From NCBI GenBank assembly GCA_029267175.1, contig JARIDJ010000076.1, positions 1 to 64,000 on the forward strand: a DNA stretch of 64,000 nt, read 5' to 3'. Made by a program: the position numbers and the translations under genes. The first letter of the stretch is position 1. Each line of letters begins with the position of its first letter. Under the pieces are notes generated by a model, which was not told the DNA's origin, ran no database searches, and saw only the letters and a list, made by a program, of their open reading frames with translations. Origin of the DNA: Psychrobacter sp. (GTDB taxonomy: Bacteria > Pseudomonadota > Gammaproteobacteria > Pseudomonadales > Moraxellaceae). Shown piece by piece: positions 57,903 to 64,000 of the stretch.

Positions 57903-59123
57903 ATGATCAGTCATTTAGCAGCTTCTGCGCGCACGCCAGATTTAGCCTTTATCTCGCAGCAGTTATTTACCGCTATTTTATGGGTCGATGAGTCGCTACA
58001 TATTAAGTGGGTCAACGCTCAGGCAGAGCAGCTATTAGCTATCAGTTATAGTAGATTATTAGAGCAATCGGTACTGAATTTGCTAGCGCCAGAAGAGCTA
58101 AATAATCAACATATAGACTCCTTGATCAAATCGACTAATGCATTAACCTTGCCGCTGACGGAGCGCTTTTACCAAGCGCAGCAGTATCAGCAGCCTTTTA
58201 TCACTCACGATCACACTATAAAATGCTCATCAAATCCTAGCGCGCCGCTATTGATAGACTATAGTGTCACGCCGGTCACTTATGAGAGCGAAAGTTACTT
58301 TATCGTTGAGATGTGGGGCAAAGACCGGCAAAGTCGTATCACTGATGAGCAGCGTCAGCAGCAACAATATAGTGTCGCCCGGCAAATGCTGCGCTCAGTC
58401 GCTCATGAGGTCAAAAACCCCTTAGCGGGTATCCGCGGTGCAGCGCAACTATTGCAGCGTCAGTTTAATAAGCTTAATGAACAAACGCTGAGTCAAAAAC
58501 TACACACTTATAGCGATATTATTGTCAACGAGACCGACCGCCTAACTGATTTAATCGGACAATTGCTAGGCTCCAATCAGCTCGCTAATTGGCAGACGCT
58601 CAATATTCATCAGCCACTAGAGCACGTTTTGACTTTAATGCTCAGCCAATATCCCAATATCATCTTACACCGCGATTACGATTTATCATTGCCAGAGCTA
58701 GAGGCGGATAGAGACCAGTTAATTCAGCTGTTTTTGAATCTAGTGAATAATGCGTGCGAATCTATGACTGAGTACGAAGAGCAGCTGTCTTTAGCAGACC
58801 AACGGCAAGCTTATTACCCAAAACTTACCGTTCAAACCCGTGTCGCGTTTCAGCACACTATAGGTCATCAGCAGCATAAGCAAGTACTGCAAATTAGCAT
58901 TACCGATAATGGTAGCGGTATTGATCCGGCATTTATTGAACAAATATTTTTCCCCATGGTTACTAGCCGCGCTGCTGGAACAGGTTTGGGCTTAGCGATT
59001 GTGCAAGATATCGTCAGCCGCCATAATAGTATGATTGAGGTCAGCTCAGCGCTCGATGAGGACGATAACCAAACTAGCTTTGTCCTCTACCTGCCTTTTG
59101 CGCAGCCTTTAGATCGTCAGTAG
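57903..59123 (+). CDS. glnL: Nitrogen regulation sensor kinase NtrB
   Basis: NtrB phosphorylates or dephosphorylates NtrC according to nitrogen status through PII. The 406-residue protein has a PAS domain (about 10-110), a dimerisation domain with phospho-acceptor His168 in SVAHEVKNPLAGIRGAAQL, and an ATPase domain with the N box (LVNNACESM), G1 (ITDNGSGID) and G2 (GTGLGLAIVQ) motifs. No membrane segment, as expected for a cytoplasmic sensor. The ATG at 57903 is chosen over a TTG at 57873. glnG follows on the same strand; glnA is not in the window. Confidence 0.94.
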   Translation: MISHLAASARTPDLAFISQQLFTAILWVDESLHIKWVNAQAEQLLAISYSRLLEQSVLNLLAPEELNNQHIDSLIKSTNALTLPLTERFYQAQQYQQPFITHDHTIKCSSNPSAPLLIDYSVTPVTYESESYFIVEMWGKDRQSRITDEQRQQQQYSVARQMLRSVAHEVKNPLAGIRGAAQLLQRQFNKLNEQTLSQKLHTYSDIIVNETDRLTDLIGQLLGSNQLANWQTLNIHQPLEHVLTLMLSQYPNIILHRDYDLSLPELEADRDQLIQLFLNLVNNACESMTEYEEQLSLADQRQAYYPKLTVQTRVAFQHTIGHQQHKQVLQISITDNGSGIDPAFIEQIFFPMVTSRAAGTGLGLAIVQDIVSRHNSMIEVSSALDEDDNQTSFVLYLPFAQPLDRQ

Positions 59124-59216
59124 ATACTGCTAGCTTATGCTACTATTATTTAAAGCGTACTATTTTGTATCACACCTTTGGGTATATCTTGATTCTATAG
59201 CACATTAGGCCTTTAT

Positions 59217-60905
59217 ATGACTGTTGATAATAACTTGCAAGCTAGCTCGGTAACTACCATAGCGACCCTGTGGCTTATCGATGATGATGCCGCTTTACGT
59301 CTGGTATTAAATGATACTTTTAGCGATGCCAATCTAGAGGTAATTAGCTTTGTACAAGCCCAAGCGGCCTGGACTCGGCTCAATGATATCCTAGCGCAGC
59401 GCAAGTCAATATCGGCTTTACCCGATGTCATCCTTACTGATATTCGTATGCCGATGATGGACGGACTCTCCTTTAGTGACTGGGTCAATAAGCATTTTCC
59501 TAAGCTGCCTATCGTTATTATGACCGCGCACTCAGACCTTAGCTCAGCGATTAATAGCTACCAAGCAGGCGCTTTTGATTATCTACCCAAGCCTTTTGAT
59601 TTGGACGACGCGGTAGCGCTTATTTATAAAGCTATTGGCTATTCTCCTAAACAAGCCGCTACTGACCATAAAACCACTACCACGCCCGCCGCTCAAGTCC
59701 CCATCAACCATAAGCCTCCTATCGCTATAAAAAGCAGTCAGCAAACAGGTGATAAAGAGCCTAAAAAAAACGGCGCCGTTAGTATCGCTGATAAACAAAC
59801 GAGCACTACCCCAAACGCTATCATCGGTCAGTCGCCAGCGATGCAAACGGTATTTCGCGCTATTGGCCGCTTAGCGCACTCGCCCATTACCGTATTGATC
59901 ACAGGCGAGTCAGGCACCGGCAAAGAGCTGGTCGCTAGCGCCTTACATCAAAGCTCTCCGCGCGCTAAGCAGTCCTTTATTGCGCTGAATATGGCGGCGA
60001 TTCCACATGATTTAATTGAGTCAGAATTATTCGGTCACGAAAAAGGCGCTTTTACTGGTGCCACTACCCAGCGACAAGGACGCTTTGAGCAAGCTGATGG
60101 CGGTACGCTATTTTTGGATGAAATTGGCGATATGCCCTTTAGCACGCAAACGCGCCTGCTACGCGTCCTAGCGAATGGCGAGTTTTATCGCGTGGGCGGT
60201 CAACAGCCCATTAAGGTTGATGTACGTATCATTGCCGCCACTCATCAAAACTTAGAGCAGTTGGTGCAGCAAGGCAAGTTCCGCGAAGATTTATTTTATC
60301 GGCTCAACGTTATTCGTTTGCCGCTACCGCCATTACGCGAGCGCTCGGATGATATTCCGGCGCTTACCCATCATTTTATGCAGCGGGCGGGCGAGCAGAT
60401 GAATACCTCGGTCAAGCAATTAAGCGTTGACGCTATGCATATGATGCAAGCCTTTGACTGGCGCGGTAATGTCAGACAATTAGAAAACGTTTGTCTTTGG
60501 CTGACAGTTATGGCTACAGGTGATACGGTAACGGTAGCAGATTTACCTCCTGAGCTACTAGCCGCTCGCGCTGTCAGTAATAATCAAACCCTGATTCGCT
60601 CAAATCGCGCTAAGCAAGTCGATAGCTTAGCTACTGAAGCACAACCCAATGCCGTGGTAGATAGCCAGCAAGCTATTAGCTGGCAACAAGCCTTAGCAGA
60701 TTGGGCTGAACAAGCACTACAAGCAGGTGAAACCGACATCCTACAACTAGCAGCGCCACAATTTGAACGGGTGCTTTTAATCGCAGCACTCAAGCAAAGT
60801 GGCGGCCGAAAAGTAGCGGCGGCTAACCTTTTGGGCTGGGGACGCAATACTTTAACTCGCAAAATGCAATTACTGGCTATAGAAGATATAGTTAATACAC
60901 TTTAA
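59217..60905 (+). CDS. glnG: Nitrogen regulation response regulator NtrC
   Basis: NtrC activates sigma-54 promoters of nitrogen-assimilation genes. The 562-residue protein has a receiver domain with phospho-acceptor Asp75 in [11 protein letters not shown], an AAA+ domain with Walker A GESGTGKE (230-237) and the sigma-54 contact motif GAFTGA (277-282), and a Fis-type helix-turn-helix at the C-terminus ([19 protein letters not shown]). E. coli NtrC has 469 residues; the excess lies in a Thr/Gln/Lys-rich linker after the receiver (about 145-205) and in a segment before the HTH. glnL lies 93 bases upstream. An inverted-repeat element follows the stop. Confidence 0.95.
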   Translation: MTVDNNLQASSVTTIATLWLIDDDAALRLVLNDTFSDANLEVISFVQAQAAWTRLNDILAQRKSISALPDVILTDIRMPMMDGLSFSDWVNKHFPKLPIVIMTAHSDLSSAINSYQAGAFDYLPKPFDLDDAVALIYKAIGYSPKQAATDHKTTTTPAAQVPINHKPPIAIKSSQQTGDKEPKKNGAVSIADKQTSTTPNAIIGQSPAMQTVFRAIGRLAHSPITVLITGESGTGKELVASALHQSSPRAKQSFIALNMAAIPHDLIESELFGHEKGAFTGATTQRQGRFEQADGGTLFLDEIGDMPFSTQTRLLRVLANGEFYRVGGQQPIKVDVRIIAATHQNLEQLVQQGKFREDLFYRLNVIRLPLPPLRERSDDIPALTHHFMQRAGEQMNTSVKQLSVDAMHMMQAFDWRGNVRQLENVCLWLTVMATGDTVTVADLPPELLAARAVSNNQTLIRSNRAKQVDSLATEAQPNAVVDSQQAISWQQALADWAEQALQAGETDILQLAAPQFERVLLIAALKQSGGRKVAAANLLGWGRNTLTRKMQLLAIEDIVNTL

Positions 60906-60915
60906 AACAGATACA

Positions 60916-60991
60916 GTGCTACTGGGATAAATTTTGTGCAGCCTCTGTCAGCGTAGACACAGCAAGCAAGGAAAATTTGTACCAGTAGCAC
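60916..60991. repeat. 76-nt structured inverted-repeat element
   Basis: The ends are perfect 10-bp inverted repeats, GTGCTACTGG (60916-60925) and CCAGTAGCAC (60982-60991). A 3-by-3 internal loop separates them from a second perfect 7-bp arm pair, AAATTTT (60929-60935) with AAAATTT (60972-60978). A short inner hairpin, TGTC / GACA around AGCGTA, closes the top. The whole folds into one long hairpin, the layout of REP/MITE-type intergenic repeats; I recall similar sequences in Psychrobacter genomes but cannot confirm copies from this window. It starts 11 bases after the glnG stop. No T-run follows, so it is not a classical terminator. Confidence 0.65.
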
Positions 60992-61176
60992 GGCACTATA
61001 AACGTATCGACTTTATTTCGATTTGACTATACTAAATAAAAAACAAGGTAGGACGATAAATGTTAGTTCTATAATTAAACCTTACTTAATCCCTTGATAA
61101 ATCTAGCATTCCTATAAAACAGCTAGAAAATATGAATAAATAATAGAAAAAATTTAAATTAATTTAAAAAAAGGGC

Positions 61177-61204
61177 TTGCCAAACTCTTTAAACTCTATA
61201 TAAT
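61177..61204 (+). promoter_or_regulatory. Sigma-70 promoter of tRNA-Leu
   Basis: TTGCCA (61177-61182) and a perfect TATAAT (61199-61204) with a 16-base spacer. Transcription would start near 61211, about 80 bases before the mature tRNA. It is the best promoter I can see in the window. Confidence 0.8.
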
Positions 61205-61292
61205 AGCCAACCACTGAGACGCACTACCGAATCAGTTATCTATCTATATGTCGTTTGAATTTAACCTCTAACGATGATAGAGTTTCGATAAT

Positions 61293-61377
61293 GGGGCTGT
61301 GGCGGAATTGGTAGACGCACCAGATTTAGGTTCTGGCGCCGTAAGGTGTGAGAGTTCGAGTCTCTCCAGCCCCACCA
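61293..61377 (+). tRNA. tRNA-Leu (anticodon UAG)
   Basis: An 85-base gene folding into a full tRNA: acceptor stem GGGGCTG / CAGCCCC, D arm with the GGAATTGGTAGACGC stretch, anticodon stem CCAGA / TCTGG around TTTAGGT with anticodon TAG, a long variable arm (CGCCGTAAGGTGTG) as in class II tRNAs, T arm with GTTCGAGTC, discriminator A at 61374 and encoded CCA. It reads CUA and other CUN leucine codons. It has a strong promoter upstream and a terminator downstream, so it is transcribed alone. Confidence 0.97.
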
Positions 61378-61413
61378 TTTTTCGATAGTACTTCTCAAAC
61401 CAGATTCAACATT

Positions 61414-61439
61414 AAGCCTGCTTTTTAGCAGGTTTTTTT
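61414..61439 (+). terminator. Terminator after tRNA-Leu
   Basis: Stem CCTGCT / AGCAGG with a 4-base loop followed by seven T residues, about 37 bases after the tRNA 3' end. Confidence 0.9.
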
Positions 61440-61569
61440 GTGTCTAGAGTTTGAGATTTGAACCATAATCCATAGAGCCTAAATAATAGCGTTAGCAAAG
61501 CCTTGCCTACCATAAATATGCCATACTACGCCCTGAGTATGAATACAATAAAACCTCTAGGTGAAATGA

Positions 61570-62082
61570 ATGAGTAAAGGGTTATGGGTCGTTATAGGCT
61601 TACTAGTATTGGCTTTAGCTTGGCTGGTAAGTGTGAAGGTTTTATATAAAGCTGATAGCTCGCTCGATGCTACTTCAGCGGCTAATACTAAAGTGATGAT
61701 GAGCTTAGATAAGTTTAGCGGTTATCATCATGATGCAGACATCCTCTTAAAAGAGCTAACAAAGCTTAGATCAGATACGCAAATTGCTATTGAGTCTAAA
61801 GATACTAAGCTATTGGCACGAGTTATCAATAATAGCTACCGCGTGATGGATAATATCAATATTAACCGTCTGCCCACTATCAAGCCCTTTGAGGTTTGCG
61901 ACGAGGCTTTAGATAGCCTGAGTCGCTACGCCACTAGTGCCAAAACTTATTATGCTAACCCTAACGATACCGATGTGACTAACGTTGATAAGTTACAACA
62001 ACACTTCGATAGCAAGTTTACTGCCTGTCAAAGCATCGTTAATGATAAGCCGGTCGAAGCGCTATATCAGGATTATCAATAA
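61570..62082 (+). CDS. Small membrane-anchored protein, function unknown
   Basis: A 170-residue protein I do not recognise. One hydrophobic helix (about 5-27) anchors it, with the rest, mostly helical and polar, probably in the periplasm. Two cysteines in the C-terminal part (FEVCDEAL and FTACQSIV) could form a disulphide, and Tyr/Asn/Asp residues are frequent. AGGTG lies seven bases before the ATG. It is followed by a convergent Ser/Thr kinase gene 19 bases away. Confidence 0.7.
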   Translation: MSKGLWVVIGLLVLALAWLVSVKVLYKADSSLDATSAANTKVMMSLDKFSGYHHDADILLKELTKLRSDTQIAIESKDTKLLARVINNSYRVMDNININRLPTIKPFEVCDEALDSLSRYATSAKTYYANPNDTDVTNVDKLQQHFDSKFTACQSIVNDKPVEALYQDYQ

Positions 62083-62101
62083 CTGTAAGTTTAATAGCGC
62101 T

Positions 62102-63052
62102 TTATCTAACGTTCAATGTCTGTAAATCTGTTACTAGCTGCTGCATACTTTGATATCTATTTTGCAGCTGCTTTGCCAATGCTTTATTTATAATTGTCTG
62201 ATAGCATTGATACTGTTTCGGTAGTTTGGCTACTGGCTGTTGGCAATGCTGCATAGCCCATTGTTGTAAACTAGCGCTTTTTGCTGAATCAATGATAAAA
62301 GGTCTTTTGCCTAGCAATATCTCATATAGCATAATGCCAAAAGCATAAATATCGCTTTGTAGTGTAGCGCCCTGTCCTTGCCAACGTTCAGGGGCTAGAT
62401 AAGCAGGCGTGCCAGCATTATTTCCAGAGTTATTTCTATGGTTATTATTAGCTTCAATTGGCTGTGCTAAAGCAAAATCGGTCAGCAGCAAACCGTAATC
62501 GGGACTCATTAAGATATTGCTTGGTTTAATATCATTATGTAGCCAACCACTACGATGTAAATTAGCTAATAGCTGCGCCGACTGCACTATAAATTGATGT
62601 TTTTGCTCATGAGTTAAAGGCTGCTTTAGATATTTTGCGAGACTACCATGCCAATAATAAGGCATCACTAACAAGGTCAATAGCTGCTCTTGCGCTAAAA
62701 CCTTTAGATGCAGGTTTTTAAAAGCCAACAACAGCGGTGCCATAGTGTTTGCCTGCATATTCTGCCAATTATTTAGTGCTATTAAAACTGCTATTTCATG
62801 CTGCAACGAGGTTAAATTTGATGAATGATCAGTATTGACTTGCCATTTAACCATCACTTGCCCAAATTGACTATGAATAGCGCGCGTTAATCCTTGATAA
62901 ATACTGGTCTCGCTATTTTGTTGACTGATACGCTGATGAGCTATGGCTTGATAGCCTAATTGCGTAAGCTTGTGGGTGATGCTAGGCAAGAGCTTATCCG
63001 CTCGTTGCTGCAAGCTTTTCTTGTTTAAGATATGACTTTCACCCTCTTTCAT
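62102..63052 (-). CDS. Serine/threonine protein kinase, Hanks type
   Basis: The 316-residue protein has a protein-kinase fold. Lys69 (VMVKW) and Glu86 fit the ATP-anchoring pair, the catalytic loop is HNDIKPSNIL (172-181, with Asp174 and Asn179), the metal-binding Asp192 sits in TDFALAQ (DFA in place of DFG), and APE is at 220-222. The usual glycine-rich loop is not recognisable. No membrane segment or sensor domain is seen, so it is likely cytoplasmic. The N-terminal 45 residues are helical and Gln-rich. No SD is clear. Substrates are unknown. It lies divergent to the DUF815 ATPase gene. Confidence 0.85.
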   Translation of the reverse strand: MKEGESHILNKKSLQQRADKLLPSITHKLTQLGYQAIAHQRISQQNSETSIYQGLTRAIHSQFGQVMVKWQVNTDHSSNLTSLQHEIAVLIALNNWQNMQANTMAPLLLAFKNLHLKVLAQEQLLTLLVMPYYWHGSLAKYLKQPLTHEQKHQFIVQSAQLLANLHRSGWLHNDIKPSNILMSPDYGLLLTDFALAQPIEANNNHRNNSGNNAGTPAYLAPERWQGQGATLQSDIYAFGIMLYEILLGKRPFIIDSAKSASLQQWAMQHCQQPVAKLPKQYQCYQTIINKALAKQLQNRYQSMQQLVTDLQTLNVR

Positions 63053-63195
63053 AGTAAAGTAATGCCTTTATCGTATTGCTATATGGTCAGTTCAAAGTAA
63101 AATTGTTACGAAATTAAGCGCGCTACTGGTATATCACTTTTATAGTGAATCGACTATAGTCTATCTTACATTTAATCCTAACTATTAGAATAACT

Positions 63196-64000
63196 ATGTC
63201 TGAATTAAATCCCTCCGCTCAGTACGCCCTACCCGAAGCGCTGCTATCCCTACTCGGCCAATACCTGCAAGAGCGAGTCACGCCCAAGATTAAAATAGAT
63301 CCTGAGCAGTTGGCTTATCGCTGGGTCGGTGGTCGCAGCGGACATCTAGAGCCGCTCTCAGTAAATCTGTTTTTAAGCTTGGATGATCTGCAAGGTATTG
63401 AGACACAAAAGTCAAAACTTATTGAAAACACTCGCCAGTTTCTTAAAGGCTATCCGGCCAATCATGTGCTCATGACCGGTACTCGCGGCGCGGGCAAATC
63501 CTCACTGATACGCGCTTTATTAAAAGAGTATCACTCTGAGGGGCTACGGATTATTGAGATTGCGCGTGATGATCTGCAAGTCTTAGATAAGATTCGCGCC
63601 GCTATCAATGAGCTGCCGACTGATAGCCATTGCCGCTATGTCGTCTACTGCGATGATTTGGCTTTTAACGGACAAGATGAGAGTTATCGCACCCTAAAAA
63701 GCGTATTAGATGGCGCGCTGGACTCTGAGCAAGATAAGCTACTGGTTTATGCCACTAGTAATCGTCGCCATTTGCTGCCGCAGCTTATGAAGGACAATCT
63801 AGATATTTATAATGGGCAAACCGATGAGGTTAACCCTTATGAGACTATCGATGAGACGGTGTCGTTATCGGATCGCTTTGGCCTATGGCTATCATTTTAT
63901 CCGATGAATCAGCAAACCTATTTGCACATTGTACAGCACTATTTAAGCTTATCTAATTCCTCAGCACTAGCAGAGAGCAACACTAGTAGTAGTAGCGAAA
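63196..64000 (+). CDS. DUF815-family AAA+ ATPase, truncated by the window end
   Basis: The first 268 codons are visible and the gene runs off the right edge. The protein begins MSELNPSAQYALPEALL, then shows a Walker A motif GTRGAGKSS (95-103), a Walker B region VVYCDDLAF (149-157), a sensor-like ATSNRRHLLP and a basic/acidic pattern typical of the DUF815 family. The family is widespread among Proteobacteria and its role is unsettled. The ATG at 63196 has no strong SD but is the first start in frame. Its promoter would lie in the 143-base gap shared with the divergent kinase. Confidence 0.88.
   Translation, partial: MSELNPSAQYALPEALLSLLGQYLQERVTPKIKIDPEQLAYRWVGGRSGHLEPLSVNLFLSLDDLQGIETQKSKLIENTRQFLKGYPANHVLMTGTRGAGKSSLIRALLKEYHSEGLRIIEIARDDLQVLDKIRAAINELPTDSHCRYVVYCDDLAFNGQDESYRTLKSVLDGALDSEQDKLLVYATSNRRHLLPQLMKDNLDIYNGQTDEVNPYETIDETVSLSDRFGLWLSFYPMNQQTYLHIVQHYLSLSNSSALAESNTSSSSE

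Larger units (their letters stand above)
60906..61292. other. Intergenic region between glnG and tRNA-Leu
   Basis: These 387 bases hold a structured inverted repeat (60916-60991), a featureless AT-rich stretch, and the promoter of the tRNA gene (61177-61204). No ORF is seen. Confidence 0.6.

Overview
The window is ordinary chromosomal DNA from a gammaproteobacterium of the Moraxellaceae, most likely Psychrobacter. I infer this from its moderate A+T richness, the gene families and orders (amgK-murU beside lptD-surA, clpS-clpA, argC next to a coiled-coil membrane protein, cioAB), the roughly 480-residue GAPDH, the MutT-ThiE fusion and the many Asn/Ser/Gln-rich extensions on conserved proteins. 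No species was identified by search. I see about 47 protein and RNA genes, and no IS element, prophage, CRISPR array or rRNA.

Layout. Positions 1-12.0 kb run on the minus strand: the start of clpA, clpS, a coiled-coil membrane protein, argC, hemE, proB, obg, a long GAPDH, a lipocalin and a Nudix/ThiE-like fusion. A small Fur-boxed hemP (plus strand) follows and converges on the minus-strand tamA-tamB pair (12.3-21.1 kb). From 21.5 to 30.6 kb the plus strand carries an LplT-like transporter, coq7, a secreted helical-repeat protein, a large lipase-like lipoprotein and the cioA-cioB-DUF2474 oxidase operon. amgK-murU (minus) lies divergently to lptD-surA (plus). A membrane-anchored EEP-family protein, asd, a SOUL protein, tgt and the metP/metS amino-acid transporter follow. 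From 44.6 to 57.7 kb a long minus-strand block reads rimO, pyrH, frr, uppS, cdsA, dxr, rseP, bamA, lpxD, fabZ, lpxA. The end holds glnL-glnG, a tRNA-Leu(UAG), a small membrane protein, a Ser/Thr kinase and the start of a DUF815 ATPase.

How the genes work together. The main theme is outer-membrane construction: lipid A synthesis (lpxA, lpxD, fabZ), LPS insertion (lptD), outer-membrane protein folding and insertion (surA, bamA, tamA, tamB), envelope stress proteolysis (rseP), phospholipid and undecaprenyl precursors (cdsA, dxr, uppS) and peptidoglycan recycling (amgK, murU). The usual skp gene between bamA and lpxD is absent here. The rest is amino-acid, haem and quinone synthesis, respiration, nitrogen control and translation.

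The features most worth a second look are: a structured 76-nt inverted-repeat element after glnG; a TamA about twice normal size with internal low-complexity blocks; a 175-codon in-frame extension in front of the lipocalin; the missing skp; a solitary Fur-controlled hemP; and three small proteins. I found no convincing new multi-gene system.
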